A stretch of DNA of 64,000 bases from NCBI GenBank assembly GCA_945643635.1, contig CALZFC010000005.1, positions 1,908,501 to 1,972,500 on the forward strand, written 5' to 3'. Under the pieces are notes generated by a model. That model ran no database searches and was not told where the DNA came from. It worked only from the letters and a program-made list of their open reading frames with translations. Positions 1 through 12,217 of the stretch are shown piece by piece. The stretch's first letter is position 1; every line of letters starts with the position of its first letter. Source of the DNA: Allodiplogaster sudhausi (taxonomy: Eukaryota; Nematoda; Chromadorea; Rhabditida; Diplogasteridae). The position numbers were made by a program, and so were the translations under genes.

Positions 1-789
1 TCTATTCAATCTGTCCTTTATCACAAAAGAACGATAGAAACGAAACAAAATGTGGAGTAAATAAAGAAAGGAATGGTTGAAAGGTGCCCATGAAAGTCCA
101 TTTATCACTATAACTACGACCAGAGTTGTTAAAGGCTTGTTATGAAAGTCTTGCTACGTATACAAGCGGTTATAGTTCTCAATCGGATAAACTGTACAAT
201 AAGTGAGGATAAGACGAGGGCAGGGCTACTTCCGTCTTTCCTTCTACTCGTCATTCTGGTAAACATGCGCATTGCCAACCTCGGAAAGAAGATATTATGA
301 GCCCTCTGGGGGTGAGAAAGTGGATAAGAATATTTGGACAGCTTGGAAGAGCAACTCTAGCTAAGAGACATTAGAAACTCTAGAAATAAATAACGACAAA
401 TAAGATGCATTTACGCGTCGCAAAGTGGCAACGGTCTTTACAAGGTAGTAGAATATCGGCAACCTCTATGTGACAGGAAAGAAAGAGTATTGGTTGCAAG
501 TGCCAAAGTCTAGAAGATGAAAGTCTACTGTGGCGGGTGAAAGGAATGCAGGACCAGGATCTGGATTTGGGGGGGCAGAGATCCCGGTAAGCAACCGTGG
601 TATCTCCTTAGCGCTTGGAGTGCACGGAGAGTTGGTCGTAGGCGGGAGGAGGAACTCCGGTCGGCTCTGGCAGCGAGCCCATGCTGCTCGCGTCAATGTC
701 CACGGGGAACTTAATCTTTTTTTGTTACTCTAGTTTTCGCCTTATTGTTTTTTTTCTCCATTCATTCGGCCGGAGATAAAGTAACTGAG

Positions 790-831
<42 letters not shown>

Positions 832-938
832 CAAGGACAGATAATTCAACATTAGAAGAAGTACAGAGTGCTTGAAATAGTGAAATTTGAAGTTTCGGAT
901 GCTGGAATATTGGAGTTTGAAGAACATTGAAATTGCAA
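1..938. other. No gene recognised; contains a GA microsatellite
   Basis: I see no convincing coding exon here. Open frames are short, lack recognisable domains, and one runs through the pure (GA)n tract at about 794-829. The stretch lies downstream of the minus-strand TMEM59-like gene and probably holds its 3' UTR and intergenic DNA. Confidence 0.5.
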
Positions 939-2986
939 TTAGGGAATGAAAGAGACAATGTTTCTAGGGAACCTCTGAAAGCCCCTCCCCCAACGGACCT
1001 TCTTATGCGGAATGGGTCCAGGCTGGCCGGCCTCGGCCAGGGAAGCAGCCGGCAGAGTGCCAGCAGCACCGGCCGCGCCCTGGCTGCTCAGTTGTCTGTA
1101 GCGATGAGCACGCATGTGGCGGAGGATCAGCAGAGCCACGACCACTGTGCAGAGGATGGCGATGAGCAGCACCAGGCACACTGTCCACTGGAACAGGGCC
1201 GGGAACGGGAAGCGGCGGCGGAGGGTCTCACGGCTAAAGCAGATTATTACTTTCCAATTATTATCATTAAACTTTACAATTGCAACTTTGAAACAAGCTA
1301 TATTTTGTTAGTTACTTATTGTAATGAATAAAGAGATAAAAATGGCTGCAAAAGTATGTTCCTACTCGAAGAAGGCGGAGTGTCTTCCCCCGTCCTCGCC
1401 CACCCACGGCAGCTCCTCGAAGTCCTCCTTGAGATTGCCCTTCTCATCCACGGGCTGCACGAGAATCAGCTGATGGCCGGCTCCGTCTTCGTTGTTCACC
1501 TTAACATTTCCGGTATATCCAAGTAGAGAAAAAAGAAAATATTATGCAATAATATATATTATATAAAGTAAAAAGGCTTAAGTGTACCTCAGGTCCAAGG
1601 AGAGCCAAGTTGTCGTGTCCCTGTGGCCTGGTCTCCGCAATGCGAGCAGCCAGCTGAGCACGCTCAAGGAAGCTGCGCATCATCGAGTGAAGGCTCTCCT
1701 GCAAATCAGTCATTTCATTTATTTCACTGTTACCGTTCTTCATTATTAAGATTTCGTCTTACCAAACTGCATTTTTTAAAACCAATAGCGGAAGGATATT
1801 TCATTAAAAGAAAAATTTGCTGATCATCCTTCACTATTCCAAAATCTCATGCCCGCTGAATGGTAAAGATATATATTTAAAGGAAAACAAAACACCACAA
1901 ATATAGCGAGTCGCTTTTGCCTTTCTGAGACAACCTCTATTAGCAATGGTACAACCAAATAAAAAAAAACTACACAAAATCTAAATATTGCAACACAATT
2001 ACTGTAAGATTCTCTAACCTGCATCTTAACAAATTCGTCGTCTCCAGTTGGGATGCGGAATAGACGCGAGAGAAGGTTGCCATCCGTTGAAGGCACTCTT
2101 CGTAGACCAGCGAATATCTGGGACACCGAATCTTCGTCTGAAGACGAAGATGACGTCATCTTAGAGGAGTCATCCATCGACAGATGGCGGGGCAGGCCTG
2201 CCATGAGGTTGCCGTTGATGTCCTCGGGGCGGAGCAGGAGTTGCTACAAATCAAGGAAATATTAGTACAAAATATCTTCTTTTTAGTTAAAAATACAATT
2301 GTTCTCTTTTAGCTTTCTCTTCTTCTACTCTCTCACTCTCTCTCTCTCTCTTTCTCACTCCTCACCCTTAGCGTGTCGTCCATGTTGTCTGATACTTCTC
2401 CTCCTTCCTTCCTGATGACTTGCACACGAGGAGCGCCATCGCCCGTCCCGTAGTCCACTTTCATCTAAAAATAAAAGAAAAACCATATATCTTTCTAGTT
2501 CAGGAAAACAACGCATATCTTGTACTAATTTGATCAAAACAATATCTTTGAAAAAAGGCTTCCAAAATAGAAAAAATAGTGACTGACAAAGACCATGTTG
2601 GTGAGTGGAAGGGAGCAGGCATAGTGACACGCTTGCTCCTCCTTGCTCTTACTCTTCTCGGTCGCAGACTCGCCACTCGCACCCATAACCTACAATTTTT
2701 TACGCTTAAAATCGCGGTGCCTTATTAATTGGCTCAGCATAAAGTGAAATTTTTTTTTTCAACATTTATATCCTTTACAAACCACTCCAAATAGTTGTTC
2801 ATAGTCATTTTCGGATGTGAGCCAGAGGCTGCAGAAGCTGCAGAATCCGCTCGCTAATGCATTTCTTTTTGTTTTAGTTCTAACTCTGTCGCCAATCGCA
2901 TTACAGTATTGCATTAACTCTCCATTCCAAACACCAAAACAACTTTCTACCGCTTCATATCTTTCTTTTTCCAATTTCTCTCCCAC

Positions 2987-3018
<32 letters not shown>

Positions 3019-3512
3019 CACCTTCTCTTCCTTTCCGTCGACGACTGGCTCAGTCTCGTTCGAAGCAGAAGCGTGGGTGGCATCGCAGGCAAGATGGCAG
3101 TCGACGAAACCGCGCGGGCCTGAGGCTGCAATGGCTCCGCGGTGGGAGCAGCCACCCAGGCAGCCATCCTGCAAGGCGATGCTAGAGAGGGAGGAGACGG
3201 AGAGAGAGAGAAAGAAATGGCGACAGAGAGAGAGAGCGAGAGAGAGAGAGTAATGGAGAGAAAGGCAGAGTGAAAACGGAGAGGGATGAAGACAAAGAGA
3301 CAGAGATCACGAAAAAAGGTACAGAGAGATCGAGAGAGAGAGACGAGACAGAAAGGCGAGTGCAATTGGAAATAAAGACTGACCCTCTCGCTTCCTTCCT
3401 CATATGTCTTGGTGCACTTCTCCTTGCAGAAGGAGAGATCATCCGCGATTACTGTAGCGGCCAACACCAGAATTCCCGCAAAGACCACGGCTCGACGAGC
3501 CGCAGACATCAT
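939..3512 (-). CDS. TMEM59-like type I membrane protein, about eight exons
   Basis: Exons seen on the minus strand: about 3384-3512, 3023-3168, 2588-2690, 2374-2464, 2020-2244, 1595-1700, 1370-1500 and 939-1235. The first encodes a signal peptide (MMSAARRAVVFAGILVLAA) and then FCKEKCTKTY. Later exons carry paired cysteines (DGCLGGC, CHLAC, EEQACHYAC), the spaced Cys pairs typical of the TMEM59 lumenal domain. The last exon has one membrane span (VCLVLLIAILCTVVVALLIL) and a basic tail. The order signal peptide, Cys-rich lumenal part, single span and short tail fits TMEM59, a Golgi/endosomal regulator of trafficking and autophagy. The start at 3512 is the first ATG before the signal peptide. 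The frame after the span stays open to 939, but the true C-terminus is uncertain. The family call rests on cysteine spacing and topology only. Confidence 0.55.
3181..3360. repeat. Imperfect (GA)n tract in a TMEM59-like intron
   Basis: This is an interrupted GAGAGA-rich stretch on the plus strand between the first and second exons of the minus-strand gene. Read in gene orientation it is a pyrimidine (TC)n run ending close to the 3' splice site before the DGC exon. Confidence 0.8.
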
Positions 3513-4693
3513 TCTCAATCTTCTTCTTTCTAATCGAGAACCTGCGAGGAAGAAAACAATACGTAAAAAAAACTACGAAGAAAAAACATCTCCAATTACG
3601 CGAAACAAGAGACGAAAGTTATTGAGCAGAACCAGCGCAAGGGTGCAATCACGCATTCCATATGATTGGATGAGCCTAAACAGAGATGTTCTGCGTGCCT
3701 TGGATTATCTTATATTCTCATGTCCAATAATATATTATCCTTGCTCACATCATAAGTCATTGAAAACAGGGGATAAGCTGATGTATATACGCAAAAAAAA
3801 AGTGCGAGGAAAACTACATTCCATCATCTTAAATGACAATATGAGATGGCAATCAAGGTGTGACGCTTTTTTGCAGAAAAGGAGATGAAGTTATCGGCAG
3901 GAGAAGGATAACGTAGCATTTCTCTTGATTAACACGATACTTACTAGAAGGTTCTGGTTAGCCATGGTTGAAAGTGCTCGTGATAACATAAAATCATTTA
4001 AAAAAAAAACTCTGCCGTTAAACTAATCTTATGCCAAGCAGATCAGCAACATGAACACAGAGAACAATGGGAAGAAAGGCGAGCTTGCCCTTTGAATATG
4101 AAAGAAAGAATTCCTTAACAGTGCTGACGTATACATTTTACGTGCCAAGCTGACATTAAATCTAATCCAAACATTGTACGTATACGGTATAGGTTTTACT
4201 AAGGAAGCTATATATAGTATAGTAATATAGCGATAAGGTTCAATGGCTCTTGGGCAACATCTGAGGTCTATAAAAGCCAAAGAATGAAAGCCAGATGCTA
4301 CAAATCTCGCCACCCTGTACCTGCCTATTCATATCGCGTTAGGAATGAGTAATGCGGGGGTCTCTCTCTTTCCCCTCTCTTTATCTCTCCCTCCCTCGCC
4401 CCCTCTCTCACTATTTCACCATCTAATTTCCATTCTCTCTGCCTCTTCCTCTCTCTCGATCATTCTTCGCCATGCTCACGGAGCCTGATGAACCCTCAAG
4501 GCATGCAAAGAATGCCACAAAGTGTGGGTCGGGAGAAGACATTCCCAGTCAACGGAAGTGGAGTGAAGAAGGTGATAGACAGGCACATAATCATAACGAA
4601 TACAAGTGGGAAACAGTGAGAGAGAAAGTGAAAATGAGAGAGTGTGTGGAGAGAGATAGAAAGAGAGAGACAGATGAAAGAGAGGGTGAGAGA

Positions 4694-4731
<38 letters not shown>

Positions 4732-5740
4732 AAGATGACCCGCGCAGCAACAAAGAATACACTTCACGGCCAGCAGCATATTTTCACTAAATTTATTCCT
4801 AGCCTCTCCAATTCTTTCCACCTTTCCTAGGCTCTGCTCTCTTCCACTCATTCGCTCCAGCTACCTCACTCACACTGCACCTTCCGGCACTATCTTACTT
4901 TCCCATCTCTATCTACCATCACACTCTATACCCCTCTCCCTCACTCTGATCTCTCTATCTCAATACTCTCTCTCTCTCACTCAGACAATGAGAGAACATC
5001 CGCCCCCGAGCGTGGCCTCTCTTCTCCCAGTTTGCTCATCTACCATCGATGACGAAATCTTCCATCTAGTCTTCCCCCTCCAGACTAACACTGACTGTGC
5101 ACAGTCCACGCGGCACAAGCAGATGGTATAGAAGAAGCTTCGCGATTCTCTCTCTTTCTTTCTCTATCTCTCTCCCTCTCCAAACACTTTCGATCTCACT
5201 TCTCTCTTCAACAATTGACAGAATTCCTCACCCGCTCTCAATTGTTTATCTTGACATAGCACTCCGCCTGTGGGCGCAGAAAGTACACGGGCTACAAGGA
5301 AAGAAGGAAACTCTTGTTCACTTAAGGGTGGGAATTTAAGAGCAAAGCATAGTCGTCTCAATAACCCGTCGCCCAAATTAATACCGCCAAATTTGGGAAA
5401 AATATTATCAGTAACTGGCAACCCAAAAGAATATTAATGTTGGATGACAACTAACCGAGAAACAACGGATTCATTATAGGCGCCGTCTAATCACATCGTT
5501 AAAAGAGATACAAATGACCTTCTCTGGCAATCAGCCCATTTATTATTACAATAATGAGGTTGCCAGGTGCCATTAAGCGGTTGTGCGACGAGGTCGCCCA
5601 GTGCCACGGTGGCATTAAAAAAGGACTGCCATCTCTCTCTCTCGCTTTATCTTTTCCTCTCTCATTCAATGCTTAAGTGGAACCATTAATGTATGTCAAC
5701 GCATGTCAGAAGCTGAGCATGGTAGAGACGAGAGTTTGAC

Positions 5741-5742
<2 letters not shown>

Positions 5743-5830
<88 letters not shown>

Positions 5831-5895
5831 GGAGAGAGAGGAGAGAAAGGAGAGAAAGGAGAGAGAGGAGAGAGGAGAGAGAGAGAGAGAGAGAT
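5743..5895. repeat. Long (GA)n microsatellite
   Basis: Nearly pure GAGAGA with GGAGA interruptions, one of the longest purine tracts in the window. Frames on both strands stay open only because the dinucleotide repeat contains no stop codon. Confidence 0.95.
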
Positions 5896-6749
5896 ACATG
5901 AGGCATATAGATGGACAGGAAAGGAAAAGAAAAGGAAGAGAGACTATTGGCATGTTTAATGAAGCAAGAGATAAAGAGAGGAAAGGAGGAAGCATCGGTC
6001 GGCAAGGGAACAATTATGTTTTTCTAAGGCGAAAGGAAGGTTAAAACCCCCTGTGGTCGGCTCGGTAGCTTTCGTTTTTAAACTTTTGTATTTAGTGTGA
6101 TAGATAAGAGGAAAAAGTCACAAAGAAACTGAGGAAGAGAGAGAGTGAGAAAGAAAGAATGATATGGCAGTAGCAGAAGGTGCTCGAAAGTTTCGGCTGT
6201 ACAAACGGAACGAAACCTTGCATGGATGACAGATAGAGAGGCCAAGTGATGCATGGGATGAAGAGTGGAAGAGAAACTCTGCCAGAGATTGGACCGTGTT
6301 TGGACATAAAACTTAGAGAAAGGAAGGATTGAAGAGGATTCGAGAATATACAAAGCAAGCAAGGGCTCAGTGAAGAAAGCGAAGCCGAGAACGAAGGAAA
6401 GGCAGAGAATGGACTGTTCGTGAGGGACAGTAAACGAAACTAAGCGACTCGGAGGGGAAGTTGAGAACGCGAGGGCCAAGGGAAAACGAGCGAATGAATG
6501 AACGGTGAGAGAGAGAGATAGAGAGATAGAGAGAGAGAGAGAAAGAGAGAGAAAGAGCGAGAGAGAGAGAGAGAGAGGGCAAGAGATGGTGAGAGATGAA
6601 AAAACACAATGCACACATGAGTAGCATGTCCGGCTGTTCCGTAGCATTAATGGCGACTAGGAGCCAGCGCACTCTGGTCAATTGATTGACCCATGTCAGC
6701 TGCGAGTTAGTTATCATCAAGAACGGGATGAAAAAAAAAACATAGAAAC

Positions 6750-6787
<38 letters not shown>

Positions 6788-7237
6788 TGGTATGAGAAAT
6801 GGCAGAGAGAAAGAGAAAGAGCTTGAAATATTGAACAATACATAATAGTATAGTCCTGCAGATAATAGATGGGAGGAGAGGGATACGCATAATAAATCCT
6901 TGTAGGCATAGGCTGCTAAAATGTCGGATATCTGAAAAGGATCTCACTTCAATCAGCGAACCCCTCTCTTTGCCAACTAAACTAATTTATGTCGTCCGAT
7001 AGAATGGGCAGCCGGAACGCACCACTCTCATAACGAAGAGAGCAGAGAACGAAAATCCTTACGCCTTAGCTAGTACGTTTACGTTTGATATCAAAGCATA
7101 GAATGAACACATATCCTACGTAGGAATTCATGTCAATAGATATAAGCAAATGTAGGACAAACTAGACAGATAAGGAAACGATCGGGTGGTCTGTCAACCC
7201 ACAATGACAGAGTAAGAGATGCAGGGAAGGGAAAAGA

Positions 7238-7345
7238 CACAGAGAGAGACAGAGAGAGACAGAGAGAGAGAGAGACAGAGACAGAGAGAGAGAGAGAGCG
7301 CGAGAGCGCGCAAAAGTGAGAGAGAAACGAGAAAGAGGGAAAGAA
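7238..7345. repeat. (GA)n / GACAGA microsatellite
   Basis: Purine-rich run of GAGA with interspersed CAGAGA units and a short GCGCGAGAGCGCGC palindromic core near 7298-7312. No coding content. Confidence 0.85.
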
Positions 7346-8602
7346 GAGAGAGAGAGGAGAGACTAATTGCGCGGACAAGAGAAGAAATTTAGAGGATGAA
7401 AGTGAAAGCGACTTCTCAGATAAAAGAGCCTAGTATTGGAGTTGTTCGAACTCGATATGACCGCCGGTTAGAAATAATGCAAAACCTGCTAGAACAGAAT
7501 AAGCATCCGTGCTCGAAATTCTCGAACAAACTTTACTAAAGTTTCCTCGCCATTTTCGATGGGGCCAACTGTATCTCGAATAGAAAGGAGAGAAGGGGAA
7601 AGGAAACAACTAAAAATGCCACCAGAGCTAGAAAGACTGCTCGGACGACGAATGACTAAACGGAATGAAGGCGATTGGTCACGCGATTGAAATAACATCC
7701 ATCGAGGGCGGAAGCAAGCAAGGAATAAGGAAATGGAGAGGTCGGGAGATTGCAGAGCAGCATTCAGATATTGCAGTCATCTTTCTGCTTCCAAACCATC
7801 TCAGCTCTCTCTCTACTTTCTCCATTCCTTTTTTTGACATCTTTCCATGGAGCTAGAAGGCATAGCTAGGGAGGGAGTACTAGGAGGGCAGTGGCGGAGA
7901 CCCTCACACACAGATCAATGCATGTGCACGACGCGTCCCTCTCTTCCTCTCTACTGCCTGGTACTCTTGCGTTCTTGCAAAACAAACTCCCTCTTCCCAT
8001 TCCCTTTCTCTAATACGAACATAACATCTCCCACGCGTTTATGGCTACAAATTTGGCAATGATTGCGGACAAAAATAGCACCTCCTACACAATCACTGAT
8101 AATTAAAGGCTGGTAGATATCAGCACATGTCACACGGGTGGATTCCGTGCCGGACTGGCTAAGAAGGGCAATCTTATCCATAGGCAGCACTAGTAAAGTT
8201 CGTTCTCGTAAATTGCAAGTAATATTAAGGCGCTTGAAAACCATGGATCTTGATTCTTCTCGAGCCCGCCCCTTGGAAGATTAGAGAACTGCTCATATTC
8301 GACACAAGGTACGAAAATATCGCGGTTCGGAGCAAAGAGACTCATAAAGAAGACTTGTTTAAAAGATCACTTCAACTTCTTTATCAAGAAAACAATTTCA
8401 GAACAACAATTGACAACAGCTAAGAAACAAAGGCGACACTTCCCTCTACAGGATGAGTAAGCGAATGAAAAATTACGAACAATTGATAAATAGCTTTGCT
8501 AAGGTGACTAATCGGTTTGAAAAACACCGAACGATATTTGATATCAATGATGCAACAAACCCTCCTAATATTCTTTAATTCCAAACAATGAAGGAAATTC
8601 TC

Positions 8603-11600
8603 TTAAGCTCCCTCTCCCGCTCGCCTACTCCCTTCCACCAGCTTTTCCTTGGCCATCCTTGCAGCCCCTTCTGGGTCATTCTTGTGCATGAGTAGATGTC
8701 CCTGGATGGTAGCCGGAGAGAGTGGCAGACCTGTTGCTATGCATCCACTCACGAAAGAAGTTACGAGATCGGTACGACTTTCTGGGGGCAGCGGCTCGTA
8801 GAAACGAATGAACATCTTAAAGAAGAGAACAAATTATACATCACATCATTATTCAACTGAAAACGTTATACCCTATTTAAGGCAAGTTATGTTATTCAAA
8901 TTAGTTGTCATTGAAGTTAAGCTCTCTTTTCAGATTACTGTAAAGAAAACGGCAAGTTGACATTGTACTCAAAAATAAATCATGTCTACAATTTCTCATT
9001 CAAGACTGAATGAAAGGGAACGATTTGATTCAAAATGATATCATAGAACAAAAGAACAGAAACAACGAGCAGGGAAGGATATTTGTGGTAAAAGGTACAA
9101 CATTAAAGGAATTAATAAAGTGTGAAGTAGTGGATCATTCGTTCCTAATGGATGGATCAAGATGAGAGAGATTATTATGGAGATAAGACAAACTTTCTTC
9201 GTAAACAGATATTCGCAACAAAAAAAAAACAAGTTAATTGCTGTTATAGCCTTCACTCCATGCTAACCAGGGGATTAAAAATCTTCTATTGCACATAAAT
9301 AGAGTGATGCGAAGGATGAAAACTATTGCACCAAATTGCAGCACCTATAAGCTGGACATATTATTCTAAAACAAACTAATCGTTACTTATAAAAAAAATT
9401 TATTTGCGAGATAATGTCTGCGATAATGTCTCTATTTTAAATGGCAATAAATGTCTTTTTTCGATCAAAATCACATTTACTGGGGGAAAATGCCGCCTTT
9501 CAATCAAAAAAATATCTGCCCGGGAGGGGGGGGGGGGGGGGGGAGTCAACATGGCGCATGTACCGACCTTGTTCAGCACTGTATTTACGGAAAAAATATA
9601 CAAAAGCTCGTCATCTTCTGCACAACCATTTCCTTCCTTCTCTCACCTTTGCAATCATGTCTTCGTCTGCATTGTCGAATAGCTGCTGGCGGTCCACGCG
9701 GCCGGGCCGGATAAGAGCAGCGTCCAGGCGGTCGACGTGGTTCGTGGTCATGAACAACACTCGCTCTTCTGCACAGCCAACTCCGTCTATGGCATTCAGA
9801 AGGCCGGAGAACGTCACTCTGCAGGAAGCAAAGTGGGAATGGAGAGGGAATATAAGAGAGACACAGAAGGTTAAGGAACAAAACGACAAAAGAGGTCAGT
9901 TAATAGGTATCCAATCAGTATGTAGTACATTCCCGAATTGATCAGCAAGTTTAAAACAATACTGTTGTGGTTATGAAGAGAATATCCAAGAATATCATGT
10001 CTTTTTCCTCCTTTTACCTCGTCATTCCCTGATAAGCTGGATGCTGTGCCATGGGATCTTCTCGATTCCCAAAGGCAGCATCGATATCCTCGAGTAGAAT
10101 GACACTGTTTGGCGGAGGAGTGTTCAGCAGGTGGTTTAGTCTGCAAAGAAAAAAAATCACACAGTTTAAAAACAATTCACAGAAGAAAAGTACTGCACAC
10201 GGAATAGAGCATATAAAGTCTTACTCATCTATTAATCAGGAAAAAAACGGCCACAATAAACTTGAAAACGAAATCTAATTACATAAAGAACAGAAGGGAT
10301 TTTATTCGTCTTAAAAAAAACTTTGAATCTGAAATAAAGTCGTTCTGAAGGTACGCTTTTAAAGCTCCAGAGATTTTTTTGAGCGGTGATAGATTCTTTA
10401 ATATGAAAGCTCACCTATCATCATCGAGTGTCCGTTCACTGAGCGAGAGCATGCAAATGCTGTATCCAAAGTGGGCAGCGAGGGCAGAGATGAAGCTGCT
10501 CTTGCCAGTGCCGGGAGGGCCGTGGAGTAGGTAGCCACGGCGGTACGGCACTCCGCGGTCAGCATACCTGAAGTACACATTTTCACAACAAATAAAAACA
10601 AATTTCTGTTTTATTTCAAAGCATATAATAACACCTCAATGGTACGATTCTTGGTTGATGAAAATCGTTTATTAAACACTCATACAGTATTCTTCTTGAG
10701 CAGTTAATAGCAAAAAAAACGTATAATAAAATGAACATAGTTAACACACCACTTGCCCGAGTTGACAAACTCGTGGAAGTCGTCAACCAGGAGCTGCGCC
10801 GTGTTGCCGCGAAGCACCACAGACTCGAGTTGTCTCTTCCGTCGTGGCGGGCCAAAGCGGCGCCAATCCGGCCCAGCCGCGTGGTACACGACGAGGCCAG
10901 TCTCTGTCTGCAGCATTCTTTTCTTCTTCCTTCACGAACTAGTACCAAGTGATAAATTACACTTCTAAGAATAAGTTACAGGTTGTGGATAAAACAATCA
11001 AAGTACATGCCACACAGGAAGAAGAAAGCTACCGAAGAGACGGCTTCATTAGCCGCCTGCTCGAGCATGTTCTTGAGGAACTTGGAATCGTAGCCGAGGG
11101 TGGTCAAGGATACCGTCTCGAAGGGAGTACTGTATCCACCCGGTCCCTGGATCATCTGCTTCTCTCGTTGGCGGTCTACCTAAGATAAGAACTAGATGAT
11201 TACTAACAGGGTTGGGACTCTTCAAACGACCTTAATCCATCGCCACTTGTAGGTGAAGTAGTGGTAGCCATGACCGGGGAGGTAGGCAAAGTTCAGGCTT
11301 GTTTTGCCACTCTCAGCTTGGATGACACGCGTATTCGCGGCGAGATTACGCGTTTGCTGAGCGCTGTGCCGGTTAATGAAGTCCAGCAGCCATGGATATG
11401 CCCGAAAATATCAGGAATCTAATCATCATTAGTCAACGATAGGTTTGCATGAACACTGTTTAACAGCGAAACTTCCGGTGGACGACAACCGCTTCAGCAA
11501 GATAACAGTTGGAGGACAAAGATAAATTCAGATAGAAAAGGATGAGAATCTTACGGGTCTTCGTTGTTGATTTGCAGCGTAGTCATGAAGCGTCGTCGGA

Positions 11601-11874
11601 AGTAAGCATTGCCAATGATGGCGGCGCGGCGTGCGACGCCAACTGCCAAGCCGATGCCGGCCAGGCCAGCGCCAGCATTGAAGTACGGGTTCGACTGGAG
11701 CAACTCGACGAGACGGGAAGACAAGGATGATTCGGGCGAGGGCACTGAAGACAACGCTTGACCTGGCTCGGTCGCAGCCGAGCCTGCCTCAGGGAAAACG
11801 GTGTCACTTCCTCGTCCGGCTGGTAGTGCGCCGCGCCCTTCTGGCGGTGGGCCGCGCCGGTCAAACAGATTCAT
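8603..11874 (-). CDS. bcs-1: Mitochondrial chaperone BCS1, AAA ATPase, about eight exons
   Basis: Inner-membrane AAA ATPase that translocates the folded Rieske iron-sulfur protein during complex III assembly. Exon 1 (11555-11874) gives a Gly/Ala-rich membrane segment ([20 protein letters not shown]) and FRRRFMTTL, the classical BCS1 N-terminus. Next come BCS1-specific exons with YPWLLDFI and [14 protein letters not shown] (about 11230-11400), [11 protein letters not shown] (about 11045-11190) and the [15 protein letters not shown] exon (about 10745-10915). The AAA module follows: Walker [10 protein letters not shown] (about 10432-10568), Walker [12 protein letters not shown] (about 10022-10141), and [20 protein letters not shown] with sensor and arginine-finger region (about 9655-9818). 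The C-terminal exon is 8603-8817. The start is the only ATG ahead of the membrane segment. One acceptor before the YPWLL exon is not canonical AG in the needed frame, which may be a base error. Confidence 0.9.
9527..9544. repeat. Poly-G run in a bcs-1 intron
   Basis: About 17 consecutive G on the plus strand between the AAA sensor exon and the last exon of bcs-1. In the transcript it is a poly-C run. Such a run is prone to sequencing error. Confidence 0.85.
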
Positions 11875-12217
11875 CTTTGATCACGGCGTGACGTGCAAAG
11901 CAACAAGAAATAAACACACTAAAATACGCTTTCTTACGCTCCGAACTATTAGTAGTCGTCTGCAGGAATGGGCGCCACAGTAATGCAGTTTCACACTATA
12001 ATTCGTGCTTGCACAATACGGGCACAGCCTCGTCCCATATCACATCACTTCGTTGCTTGAATGTGGCATTTTGAACTCGTTTCATTGATTGCGATAGCTT
12101 GTTCTTTTCGTTAGCTCTGGATTAGCACCCTTTTCCCGGTAGAAATAGATGTTCTATGGTATTCCTCAACTGGTTCTATGCCTAAACGTTTATTCTTTTG
12201 TTTTTCTTTTTAGACTA
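11875..12217. promoter_or_regulatory. Divergent intergenic region between bcs-1 and znf-598
   Basis: The 343 bp between the two start codons must hold the 5' regions of both divergently transcribed genes. I see no clear TATA box. A pyrimidine-rich TTTTTCTTTTTAG ends four bases before the znf-598 ATG, which looks like a 3' splice site. Confidence 0.5.
12202..12217 (+). promoter_or_regulatory. Probable 3' splice (trans-splice) acceptor before the znf-598 start
   Basis: A polypyrimidine run ending in TTTTTAG lies four bases upstream of the ATG at 12218. In nematodes an acceptor this close to a start codon without an upstream coding exon is usually a spliced-leader trans-splice site. A cis-spliced non-coding 5' exon is the alternative. 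Confidence 0.45.

Larger units (their letters stand above)
3513..8602. other. Intergenic region rich in GA microsatellites
   Basis: About 5 kb without a supported gene. It is dominated by purine-rich repeats at about 4672-4732, 5743-5895, 6508-6580, 6752-6784 and 7238-7345. Open frames in it are mostly Leu-Ser or Arg-Glu low-complexity translations of those repeats. A frame at 7951-8244 (minus) is more mixed in composition but has no recognised domain or flanking exons. Confidence 0.55.

Noticed and set aside
5696..6044. Overlapping long open frames of Leu-Ser or Arg-Glu repeats
   Set aside because: They are translations of (GA)n, which has no stop codon in any frame. The same applies near 4476-4851, 6367-6909, 21156-21946, 22780-23936, 26511-27446 and 43522-43900.
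7951..8244. A 97-residue minus-strand frame with mixed composition
   Set aside because: No domain is recognised, no adjoining exons with good splice sites are seen, and it lies in an otherwise gene-free stretch.
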